A program made the position numbers and the translations under genes. Under the pieces are notes generated by a model, which had not been told where the DNA came from, made no database searches, and saw nothing but the letters and a program-made list of their open reading frames with translations. From Caulobacteraceae bacterium (GTDB lineage Bacteria; Pseudomonadota; Alphaproteobacteria; Caulobacterales; Caulobacteraceae), in the NCBI GenBank assembly GCA_025351125.1, contig JANXWN010000210.1, positions 1 to 7,141 on the forward strand: a stretch of DNA of 7,141 bases, written 5' to 3'. This document shows, piece after piece, positions 1-6,308 of this stretch (positions within the stretch are counted from its first letter, which is position 1; each line of letters begins with the position of its first letter).

Positions 1-104
1 CCCGAATCGCGCAGGGCCCGGAACTTGGTCACCGGTGATTGCTCTTGCGTCCACGTGCGGGCGGCGTCACGCAGCAGCGTCTGTTCTTCGGTCAGTACGG
101 CCAT
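1..104 (-). CDS. Acyl-CoA dehydrogenase, N-terminal fragment (cut by left edge)
   Basis: Reading leftwards from the ATG at 104-102, 34 codons are open to the window edge. The peptide begins MAVLTEEQTLLRDAARTW and continues to ..KFRALRDS. The LTEEQxxLRDxAR opening followed by a short acidic stretch and LRD is typical of the smaller or second subunit of bacterial acyl-CoA dehydrogenase pairs (flavoproteins that make the 2,3-double bond in acyl-CoA esters). It starts 21 bases after the stop of the dehydrogenase gene upstream, so the two are almost certainly co-transcribed and probably encode partners of one heteromeric enzyme. The ribosome site is weak (GAGAA about 8 bases before the ATG). The FAD-binding and catalytic parts lie outside the window, so the assignment rests on the N-terminal pattern and the neighbour. 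Confidence 0.8.
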   Translation of the reverse strand, partial: MAVLTEEQTLLRDAARTWTQEQSPVTKFRALRDS

Positions 105-125
105 GGTTTTGTTTCTCGTCGAGTC

Positions 126-1361
126 TCAAACAGCTTTCGGATCGGGCAATCCGAGCACCCGTTTAGCGACGACATTGATGTTTATTTCCGACGTTCCGCC
201 CTCGATCGAATTGCCTTTCGAGCGCAGCCAGCCGCGGGTCATAATTTTCTCGGCGGCGTCAAAACCGTCGCCCTCCCAACCCAATCCCTGATAACCAAGG
301 GCCTCGACCATCAGCTCGGAACGCTGTTGCGCCAAGGTCGCGGCGGCGTATTTGATGATCGAGGTCGCCGCGCTGGGGCCGGCCCCGGCGTTGGAGCGCG
401 CTTCGGACGCCACCCGCGACAGCGTCAGATTGAACGCTTGAAAATCCATCTTGTTCTGCGTGATGCGGCCGCGAAGATCGCTGTCCGCCAAGGCGCCCGA
501 GGTATCGACGCCGATGTAGTCCTTGGCCAGTTGACCCAGATCGCCCGCCGCGCCGCCGGCCCCGCCGCCGCCGCCAAAGCCGCCGGAAATGTTCTGGCGC
601 TCGTATTGCAACAGACGTTTGGCGATCTCCCAGCCGCCGCCCACGCGCCCGACCAGATTATCCTTGGGGACCTTCAAATCGGTGAAGAAGGTTTCGCAAA
701 ACGGCGAGTCGCCGGAGATCAGCTTGATCGGTCGCGTCTCGATGCCCGGCGACGCCATATCGATCAGGATAAAGCTGATGCCTTCGTGTTTCTTGGACGT
801 GTCGGTTCGCACCAGGCAGAAACACCAATCGGCCTTATTGGCGTAGGAGGTCCAGATCTTTTGGCCGTTGATCAACCAATGATCGCCCTTGTCCTCGCAC
901 TTGGTCTGGAGCGACGCTAAATCCGAACCCGCGCCCGGCTCGGAATAGCCCTGACACCAGCGAATCTCGCCATTGATGATCTTGGGCAAATGCTCGCGTT
1001 TTTGGGCCTCGGTCGCGTATTCCAACAGCACCGGTCCCAGCATCCACACGCCAAAAGAGGCGAGGGGCCCGCGATAATGGCCCGCGCTCAACGCCCGCTC
1101 GAACGTGCGCGCCTGCTCGGGTGTCAATCCGCCGCCGCCGTAGGCCGTCGGCCAGGTGGGCGCCGTCCAGCCCTTGGCCGCCACCCGGCGCATCCAGACG
1201 ATCTGCGGATCATCGCTACCGACGAACGCGCGCCCGCCCCATTGCGCTTCGGGATCGACCTTCGCATCGCGCGCCCGCAGCTGCGGCGGATAATTTTCCG
1301 CCAACCACGCCCGCGTCTGCGACGCGAAGGTGTCCGTTTCCGTTCCGCCGGAGTCCGCCAT
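126..1361 (-). CDS. Acyl-CoA dehydrogenase family protein, 411 aa (likely one subunit of a heteromeric pair)
   Basis: FAD-dependent oxidation of an acyl-CoA to the 2,3-enoyl-CoA in the cytoplasm. Visible signatures in order: an N-terminal helical domain (residues 1-130); the central strand domain opening with WCQGYSEPGAGSDLASL (135-151), which contacts FAD and substrate; GQKIWTSYANKADW (166-179); and the C-terminal helical domain ending GGTSEININVVAKRVLGLP (388-406). The usual medium-chain catalytic Glu position (YEGT in that family) reads EGGT here, so Gly occupies it. The base may instead be E254 in the LQYER helix, as in the isovaleryl and long-chain branches; this is inference. A glycine-rich stretch (260-273, GGFGGGGGAGGAAG) follows directly. 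Length is normal for the large subunit of such pairs. The ATG at 1361 has an AGAGG site at 1369-1374 at good spacing. First gene of an operon with the truncated dehydrogenase. Exact substrate unknown. Confidence 0.93.
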   Translation of the reverse strand: MADSGGTETDTFASQTRAWLAENYPPQLRARDAKVDPEAQWGGRAFVGSDDPQIVWMRRVAAKGWTAPTWPTAYGGGGLTPEQARTFERALSAGHYRGPLASFGVWMLGPVLLEYATEAQKREHLPKIINGEIRWCQGYSEPGAGSDLASLQTKCEDKGDHWLINGQKIWTSYANKADWCFCLVRTDTSKKHEGISFILIDMASPGIETRPIKLISGDSPFCETFFTDLKVPKDNLVGRVGGGWEIAKRLLQYERQNISGGFGGGGGAGGAAGDLGQLAKDYIGVDTSGALADSDLRGRITQNKMDFQAFNLTLSRVASEARSNAGAGPSAATSIIKYAAATLAQQRSELMVEALGYQGLGWEGDGFDAAEKIMTRGWLRSKGNSIEGGTSEININVVAKRVLGLPDPKAV

Positions 1362-1368
1362 CGTCTAG

Positions 1369-1374
1369 CCTCTC
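1369..1374 (-). promoter_or_regulatory. Ribosome binding site of the 411-aa acyl-CoA dehydrogenase
   Basis: Read on the minus strand this is GAGAGG, seven bases before the ATG at 1361-1359. It supports that start over any internal one; the protein's natural N-terminus (MADSGG..) follows directly. Confidence 0.6.
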
Positions 1375-1445
1375 GTCAGTAATTGGCGATCACTTTAACC
1401 ACCTCGCCGCGCCCCGCAAGAGCGCCGCGGCGGCTGCAAGTCGGC

Positions 1446-1504
1446 CCCCTACCGCTCGGCTGACGCCGAGTCGCTTCCCCCGGAAGGGGAAGAGAAGCGA
1501 GTTC
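1446..1504 (+). repeat. REP-like two-hairpin repeat, copy 1
   Basis: A 59-base element matching copy 2 at 3397-3454, in the same orientation, at 57 of 59 aligned positions (one substitution in a hairpin loop, one extra G here). It is made of two adjacent inverted repeats: CTCGGC (1455-1460) pairing with GCCGAG (1465-1470) around a TGAC loop, then TCGCTTC (1471-1477) pairing with GAAGCGA (1494-1500). The interior can alternatively fold as TTCCCC (1475-1480) with GGGGAA (1486-1491). This architecture is typical of bacterial repetitive extragenic palindromes. It lies in the divergent gap between the dehydrogenase and the synthase gene, 66 bases before the synthase ATG. No associated transposase gene is in the window. 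Confidence 0.85.
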
Positions 1505-1570
1505 GGGGCCACGGCGGCCGGCGCGGTTTGCGGATATCGCGGAATGCGGCGAGGTCGGGTATAGGGAGCC

Positions 1571-3241
1571 ATGCAGTGGCTGCGTGACATGCGACCGACC
1601 CTCCTGGCGGGAGGACCCAACCTATTTGCCGTGATGATCGCGGCGGCGGGGGTGATGTTGCTGGCGTCCGGCGCGACGCCGTCCGACCCGTCGCGCTTTA
1701 TGTGGCTGGCCGAACACGCGCCGATTATTCTCATTGAGATCAGTCATTTTCTATCCAGTATTCTAGGTATAATATTGATATTGCTAGCTTTTGGATTGTC
1801 TCGTCGCCTCGACGGCGCGTGGTGGGCGACCCTAACGGTTTTGGCCGCGGCCGCTTTCTTGGCGCTCTTCAAGGGTTTCAATTGGGAAGAATCGCTCATT
1901 CTACTTGCCTTGATGGCGGTGCTTGTCCCCAGCCGCGCCGCCTTTCCGCGTCAAGCCCGCCTGCTGCAAATGGAGATCGCGCCCGGCTGGCTGCTGTCGG
2001 CTCTGGCGGCGGTCGGGGGGGCGGGCCTCGCCGGCTGGTGGTCGTTCCAGCATCTCGATTACGGCGACGTGTCGGTGATCAAGGTGATGGGGGATCACGA
2101 TGTGGAGTGGGCGATCCAATCCTCGGTCGGCGCGGCGATCCTTTTGTTGGGCGTCGGCATTTGGCGGCTGCTGGCCACGCCGGCGACGCCGCCGGTGGTC
2201 GGCGAAACCGATCCGGATTTTCCGCGTGTACGGGCCATTTTGGCCGCTGCGGCCGACGCGGAGCCGGCGGCCAATCTCGCTTTGCGTGGAGACAAGCGGT
2301 TCTTGTTTTCGCAGTCGGGCGAGACATTTTTGATGTTCGGCGTGCGCGGTCGCTCCTGGATCGCCCTGGGCGGACCGGTCGGACGGCGCGACGAGCGGCT
2401 GGAATTACTGTGGCGGTTTCGCGAACTGGCCGATGCCCACGCCGCGCGACTGGGCGTTTACGGCGTCGGGCCCGAAGATCTGCCCGATCTGGTGGAACTG
2501 GGCTTTTCGATCCAAAAAGTTGGAGAATCGGCGGCCGTGCCGCTGGACAGCTTCTCGCTGGAGGGCCGCCGACGCGGCAATCTTCGCCGCAGTTGGCGTA
2601 AAACCGGCGAGGAGGGCGCGGTGTTTGAAGTAGTCGAGCCGGGCATCTGCTCGACCTTGTTTAATGAAATGCGGCACGTTTCCGATCAGTGGCTGGCGCA
2701 CCACGCAGGGGGCGAGAAGAGTTTTTCGCTAGGCGGGTTCGAACCGGCCTATGTCGCCAATTTTCCCGCCGCCGTCGTTCGGGTGGGCGACCACGTTTTG
2801 GCCTTCGCCACCTTGTGGACCACGCCGGGGCAGACCGCCTTTTCGATCGATCTGATGCGTTATGCCGACGACGCACCCAAGGACGTGATGGACTTTCTTT
2901 TCGTCGAACTTCTGCACTGGGGGCGCGAGCAAGGCTATGTTGCTTTCGAGTTCGGCATGGCGCCGCTGGCCGGCCTCGACGACCGCCCGCTGGCGCCGCT
3001 GATGTCACGCGTCGGACGGCTGATGTTCGAGCGGGGAGAGGATATCTACAATTTCCGCGGCGTGCACCGGTATAAAGATAAATACGACCCGGTTTGGCAA
3101 CCGCGCTACATCGCCGCGCCAAATAAGTGGACCATCCCCATGCTGATGGCCGATGTTGGCTTCCTAAGCTCCGGCGGCCTCGGCGGCGTCAAGGTTCTTG
3201 GCCGCCGCTCCCGCCGCGCCGTCGTGGAACCGAAATTATAG
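1571..3241 (+). CDS. Phosphatidylglycerol aminoacyltransferase, MprF C-terminal (DUF2156) type, 556 aa, no flippase domain
   Basis: Predicted inner-membrane enzyme moving an amino acid (lysine or alanine in characterised relatives) from aminoacyl-tRNA onto phosphatidylglycerol, which lowers surface negative charge. About six membrane segments are visible (near 17-34, 50-77, 84-100, 107-121, 138-158, 181-202), then a soluble catalytic domain from about 215. That domain shows family hallmarks: the basic run RRRGNLRRSWRK (333-344), SIDLMRYADDAPKDVMDFLF (425-444), FGMAPLAGL (461-469) and YNFRGVHRYKDKYDP (493-507). Full MprF proteins are about 840-880 residues with an N-terminal flippase of several more helices; here that half is absent and the ATG at 1571 follows shortly after repeat copy 1. 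AGGGAG (1563-1568) lies only two bases before the ATG, a tight spacing; the next ATG (1589) would be too far. It faces away from the dehydrogenase and converges with the P450. The transferred amino acid cannot be told. A codon-atypical AT-rich patch lies in the second membrane segment. Confidence 0.88.
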   Translation: MQWLRDMRPTLLAGGPNLFAVMIAAAGVMLLASGATPSDPSRFMWLAEHAPIILIEISHFLSSILGIILILLAFGLSRRLDGAWWATLTVLAAAAFLALFKGFNWEESLILLALMAVLVPSRAAFPRQARLLQMEIAPGWLLSALAAVGGAGLAGWWSFQHLDYGDVSVIKVMGDHDVEWAIQSSVGAAILLLGVGIWRLLATPATPPVVGETDPDFPRVRAILAAAADAEPAANLALRGDKRFLFSQSGETFLMFGVRGRSWIALGGPVGRRDERLELLWRFRELADAHAARLGVYGVGPEDLPDLVELGFSIQKVGESAAVPLDSFSLEGRRRGNLRRSWRKTGEEGAVFEVVEPGICSTLFNEMRHVSDQWLAHHAGGEKSFSLGGFEPAYVANFPAAVVRVGDHVLAFATLWTTPGQTAFSIDLMRYADDAPKDVMDFLFVELLHWGREQGYVAFEFGMAPLAGLDDRPLAPLMSRVGRLMFERGEDIYNFRGVHRYKDKYDPVWQPRYIAAPNKWTIPMLMADVGFLSSGGLGGVKVLGRRSRRAVVEPKL

Positions 3242-3252
3242 ATTTCGCCTTC

Positions 3253-3356
3253 CCTTTGTTCCGCCCAAAGGCGCCAGACTTTAGACCGCCTAGCGGTTCT
3301 GAATCTTTCTCTGCCCCATGGCTTGGGGGAAGTGGATCGCGCTCTCTCGCGCGAGA
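3253..3356. terminator. Cluster of short hairpins between convergent genes, possible weak terminators
   Basis: Four inverted repeats sit between the end of the synthase gene and repeat copy 2: CCTTTG/CAAAGG (3253-3258 with 3266-3271), ACCGC/GCGGT (3285-3289 with 3293-3297), CCCCA/TGGGG (3314-3318 with 3324-3328), and the perfect 12-base palindrome TCTCGCGCGAGA (3345-3356). None is followed by a U-tract on either strand, so none is a textbook intrinsic terminator. Their position between convergent genes makes a bidirectional stop or RNA-end protection plausible. Confidence 0.35.
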
Positions 3357-3396
3357 CGAAGGGGGCGCCCGCCGCGCGGTCTTCGGTGCAGCGGCT

Positions 3397-3454
3397 CCCC
3401 TACCGCTCGGCTAACGCCGAGTCGCTTCCCCCGGAAGGGAAGAGAAGCGAGTTC
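3397..3454 (+). repeat. REP-like two-hairpin repeat, copy 2, overlapping the P450 3' end
   Basis: 58 bases, in direct orientation to copy 1. Hairpin 1 pairs CTCGGC (3406-3411) with GCCGAG (3416-3421) around a TAAC loop; hairpin 2 pairs TCGCTTC (3422-3428) with GAAGCGA (3444-3450). Unlike copy 1 it is partly coding: on the minus strand it supplies P450 residues 447-460 and the TAG stop (3413-3411), which falls at the loop edge of hairpin 1. At the equivalent place copy 1 reads CAG, so the stop depends on the single substitution that separates the copies. Confidence 0.85.
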
Positions 3455-4793
3455 CCGACACGGTGAATTCCACCGGCACGCTTTTGATGGCGGTGACGAA
3501 GTTATTGGGCGCGTATTCCGTCGGTCCCGACTGGCGGATATCGGGGAAGCGCGCGAGCATTTGGCTATAAACCGCCTCCAGTTGGATTTGCGCGACGCGT
3601 TTGCCGATACAGGTATGTGGGCCGTAACCGAATGCGACATGTTTTTCGGCGTTGGCGCGCTCGACGTCGAGGCGGTCGGGATCGGCGAACACCGCCTCGT
3701 CACGGTTGGCGGCGCCAAAATACATCACCACCTTTTCCCCTTCGGCGATCTCCTGACCGGCGATCTCGACGTCGCGCGTGGCGGTGCGCCGCATATAGGT
3801 GACCGGACTGATCATGCGAATGAACTCGTTGACCGCGCCAGTCATGAGGGCGGGCTTGGCGATCAGCTTAGCCTTTTGATCCGGAAAATCGCTCAACAGG
3901 CCTATCGTGCCGCTGATGGTGTTGCGGGTCGTGTCATTGCCGGCGAACACAATCAGCAGCCACGAGCCGTCCAGATATTCGTCGGCCAGAAATTCGCCAT
4001 CCAGCTGCGCCCGCGCGATGGCGCTCATCAGGTCGGCCTTGGGATCCTCCCGCCGGGCCCGCAGCATGTGCCGACCGTAATCGAACATCTCGTCGACGGC
4101 GGCGTTGAACGCTTCGAGAAACAGTTTCGCTTCGGGCGGCAGGTCGCTCATCGCCTCGGCGGTTCCCCGCGCGTCGCCGGCCCGTTCGGCGACGAAGGAA
4201 TTGGCCATCTCCAGATAGTGCATCCAGGTGAGGAATTTGGGCCGATCCTCCCGTGGCACGCCGAGGATTTCGCAAAGCGTAAAGAGCGGCAATTGCGCCG
4301 ACAAATTCGGCACCAGATCGCAATGTCCCAGTGGCGCCATCGCATCCAACAAGCGCTTCACTTCGCCCGCGATGCGATCTTCCAGCCCACGCAGGTACGA
4401 CGGCGTGAAATACGGCATGTGCTCGCGCCGCAATTGCATGTGCGTGGGCGCATCCATCGCGATCATATTGTCGAGCGAGGCGCGGGCGAGCTGTTGCTCG
4501 GACCGCTCGTGATGCAACAAATGTCCGCCGCGCTGAGTCGAAAATGTTTCGGGGTCGCTGTTGACCCGCATCACGTCGGCGTAGCGGGTGATCGACCAAA
4601 AGCCGGGACGATCGCCCGGTTCGTCGTTCCAAGCGACCGGCGAATTGGCCCGCAAAGCGGCGTAAGCGTCCAGCGGCGGCCCGGCCTTGAACACGTCCGG
4701 GTTGAACAGCGCCACGCCGCTGGGCGGATAGCGCCGCGCCCGCGCCGGGCCCTTGGCCGCCCCGACCTCGATGGTGTCGCTGATCAATTGCAC
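3411..4793 (-). CDS. Cytochrome P450, 460 aa, with repeat-derived C-terminal tail
   Basis: Soluble bacterial P450 monooxygenase that would need separate redox partners, none of which is in the window. All hallmarks are present: C-helix HMQLR (118-122), I-helix oxygen-activation motif AGNDTT (284-289), ExxR as EFIR (323-326), and the haem loop FGYGPHTCIG (388-397) with Cys395 as haem ligand. The N-terminus has no membrane anchor. Overall pattern (DAPTHMQLR, FWSITRYADV) resembles the CYP124/125/142-like sterol and terpenoid side-chain hydroxylases, but subfamily is not certain. The start is GTG at 4793, supported by AGGAG seven bases upstream. A normal C-terminus would end near SVPVEFTVS (438-446); the remaining 14 residues are encoded by repeat copy 2. 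It converges with the synthase gene and diverges from the permease. Same strand as the dehydrogenase pair, suggesting a shared catabolic pathway. Confidence 0.95.
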   Translation of the reverse strand: MQLISDTIEVGAAKGPARARRYPPSGVALFNPDVFKAGPPLDAYAALRANSPVAWNDEPGDRPGFWSITRYADVMRVNSDPETFSTQRGGHLLHHERSEQQLARASLDNMIAMDAPTHMQLRREHMPYFTPSYLRGLEDRIAGEVKRLLDAMAPLGHCDLVPNLSAQLPLFTLCEILGVPREDRPKFLTWMHYLEMANSFVAERAGDARGTAEAMSDLPPEAKLFLEAFNAAVDEMFDYGRHMLRARREDPKADLMSAIARAQLDGEFLADEYLDGSWLLIVFAGNDTTRNTISGTIGLLSDFPDQKAKLIAKPALMTGAVNEFIRMISPVTYMRRTATRDVEIAGQEIAEGEKVVMYFGAANRDEAVFADPDRLDVERANAEKHVAFGYGPHTCIGKRVAQIQLEAVYSQMLARFPDIRQSGPTEYAPNNFVTAIKSVPVEFTVSGTRFSSLPGEATRR

Positions 4794-4800
4794 GGCGCGT

Positions 4801-4805
4801 CTCCT
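4801..4805 (-). promoter_or_regulatory. Ribosome binding site of the P450 (fixes a GTG start)
   Basis: Reads AGGAG on the minus strand, seven bases before GTG at 4793-4791. Strong match and spacing; it identifies GTG rather than an ATG as the start codon. Confidence 0.75.
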
Positions 4806-4826
4806 CGGCGTTCTGGTTCTCGTCGC

Positions 4827-4855
4827 CTTTAAAGCCTTGACCTAAAGCAAGGCAA
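4827..4855 (-). promoter_or_regulatory. Candidate promoter for the P450
   Basis: On the minus strand TTGCCT (4855-4850) and TTAAAG (4832-4827) are separated by 17 bases. The -35 matches the housekeeping consensus at 4 of 6 and the -10 only at 3 of 6, but it is correctly placed, giving a leader of about 25-30 bases before the GTG. The gap is divergent, so the permease promoter must also lie nearby; I could not pick one out. Confidence 0.3.
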
Positions 4856-4936
4856 CCTGAGCGTCGCCCCCCAACAAGCCTCGTCCCCCGTTTACCAAAT
4901 CACCGCGCCGTGCGCATCTACCCGCCACGACTGGAT

Positions 4937-4942
4937 GGAGGG
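4937..4942 (+). promoter_or_regulatory. Ribosome binding site of the permease (selects the second ATG)
   Basis: GGAGGG lies ten bases before the ATG at 4953 and overlaps the earlier in-frame ATG at 4935, which has no good site of its own. This favours 4953 as the start. A run of seven T (4943-4949) separates the site from the ATG. Confidence 0.6.
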
Positions 4943-4952
4943 TTTTTTTCGC

Positions 4953-6308
4953 ATGTCGACGCCTGAGCCGACCGCCGCGCCGACGCAGCTTCTGCGGGTG
5001 CTCGGGATCGTGTTCGGCTTGTCGGTGGTCGTCGGCGGCGTAATCGGTTCAGGGATCATGCGCGCGCCTGGCGTGGTCGCCAAGGGTCTGACCAGCGAGC
5101 CGGTGATCCTGGGCGCCTGGTTGCTCGGCGGCGGCGTGGCCATGTTGGCCGCCATGCCGCTGGTCGAGGCCGGCAGTTCGGTGCCGCGCGCCGGCGGCAC
5201 CTACGCTATCGCCGAACGCGCTTTTGGTCCCTTGGTGGGGTTTTTCACCGGTTGGCTCAGTTGGCTGCAGTTCACCGCCTCCAACGCCTTTATCGCTGTG
5301 GTGTTTGGCGAATATGTCCATCGATTGGGCTTGGCTCAGGGCGTATCGACCGCCGTTCTGGCGTGCGGCTTGATTGTCGTCGTGTCCGGCGTCAATGCGT
5401 TGGGGACCCGCGCCAGCGGCGCCTCGCAAAGTCTGGCCAGCGCCGCCAAAGGCGCTGCTTTTCTGGCCCTCGTCGGCGTGCTGATGGCCTCGCCGCGCGC
5501 GCCGGTCGCCCTGTCGGAGCCGGTCCATCCCGCTTTGTTCGGCGCCGCGGCGGCCGGCGCGGTGGTGATGGCCATCCGGGTGATCTATCAGACCTACGCC
5601 GGTTGGGACGCCGCCATCTATTTTTCCGAAGAAGTCCAGCGGCCCGACCGCAATGTCGCCCGCGCGACGTTCTGGGGCATCGGCTTGGTGACGATTTTGT
5701 ATCTTCTGGTTAATATCGCGGTGATGCACGTCTTGCCGATTTCGGCGATCGCCGGATCGGCCCTGGCGGTGGGAGACGCCGCCAAGATCTCTCTGGGTCT
5801 GGTCGGTAATACGGTGATTACCGCGATCGGCCTGCTTTCCTTGGCGGCGATCGTCAACCTGCAGATCATGGCCGCCTCGCGCATTACCTGGCGTATGGCG
5901 CGCGACGGTGTATTGCCGCCCTGGCTGGCCGCCGTCGCACGCTCCGGCGCGCCGCGGCGCAGCGTCGCCCTGGTCAGCGCCGTCTCGCTCGGTTTTGCTT
6001 TGATCGGCAATTACGAAACCATCGTAAAAATCTATGCGCCGTGGAGCATCGGCGCGATCATGATGGTGTGTTTGGCGGCGATCCGGCTGCGCATCGCCGA
6101 ACCGGACCTGCCGCGACCGTGGAAAATGCCGTTGTTCCCGTGGATCGCCATCGGCGCCGCGCTGGTGCAAGCCGGCCTGATCGGCGTGGTGGTGTGGGAT
6201 GACCCCCTATTCGGCTTTTGGTCTCTGCTGGTCGCCTTGGCGCCTCTGCCGATCTATTGCCTGTTCGCGAAGACCTGGCTCAGACAAGCCAAGGCCTTGG
6301 ACGCCTAA
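4953..6308 (+). CDS. APC-family amino acid/polyamine permease, 451 aa
   Basis: Inner-membrane secondary transporter of the amino acid-polyamine-organocation family, likely moving amino acids or related amines with protons or by exchange. About 12 hydrophobic segments. Family marks: the unwound first-helix motif GSGI (32-35) in VVVGGVIGSGIMRAPGVVA; PRAGGTYAIAERAFGPLVGF (78-97); the sixth-helix region YAGWDAAIYFSEEVQRPDRN (215-234), which matches the family's Y-GWD--Y--EEV--P-RN pattern; ARDGVLPPWL (316-325); and RPWKMPLFPW (388-397) before the last two helices. Length is normal (about 430-480). An in-frame ATG at 4935 would add MEGFFR, but the ribosome site supports 4953. Diverges from the P450; its stop overlaps that of the opposite-strand glycine-zipper gene. 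Substrate cannot be read from sequence; the L-type (LAT) branch is my best guess. Confidence 0.92.
   Translation: MSTPEPTAAPTQLLRVLGIVFGLSVVVGGVIGSGIMRAPGVVAKGLTSEPVILGAWLLGGGVAMLAAMPLVEAGSSVPRAGGTYAIAERAFGPLVGFFTGWLSWLQFTASNAFIAVVFGEYVHRLGLAQGVSTAVLACGLIVVVSGVNALGTRASGASQSLASAAKGAAFLALVGVLMASPRAPVALSEPVHPALFGAAAAGAVVMAIRVIYQTYAGWDAAIYFSEEVQRPDRNVARATFWGIGLVTILYLLVNIAVMHVLPISAIAGSALAVGDAAKISLGLVGNTVITAIGLLSLAAIVNLQIMAASRITWRMARDGVLPPWLAAVARSGAPRRSVALVSAVSLGFALIGNYETIVKIYAPWSIGAIMMVCLAAIRLRIAEPDLPRPWKMPLFPWIAIGAALVQAGLIGVVVWDDPLFGFWSLLVALAPLPIYCLFAKTWLRQAKALDA

Noticed and set aside
39..920. 293-codon plus-strand frame
   Set aside because: Antisense to the acyl-CoA dehydrogenase, low-complexity composition, no ribosome site or domain.
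1528..1565. TTGCGG and TATAGG as a promoter for the synthase gene
   Set aside because: The spacing is 26 bases, and the -10 would overlap the ribosome site, leaving almost no leader.
1390..1734. 114-codon minus-strand frame containing copy 1 of the repeat
   Set aside because: It shares the peptide FRGKRLGVSRAVG with another frame over copy 2 only because both translate the same palindromic repeat; no start signal or domain.
3318..4832. 504-codon open frame on the plus strand, longer than the P450 it overlaps
   Set aside because: It is antisense to a P450 carrying every family motif; its own translation is Arg/His/Gly-rich with no recognisable domain. A by-product of high GC.
5049..6170. 373-codon minus-strand frame
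   Set aside because: Antisense to the permease; very rich in Asp, Arg, Gly, His and Gln with no hydrophobic core.
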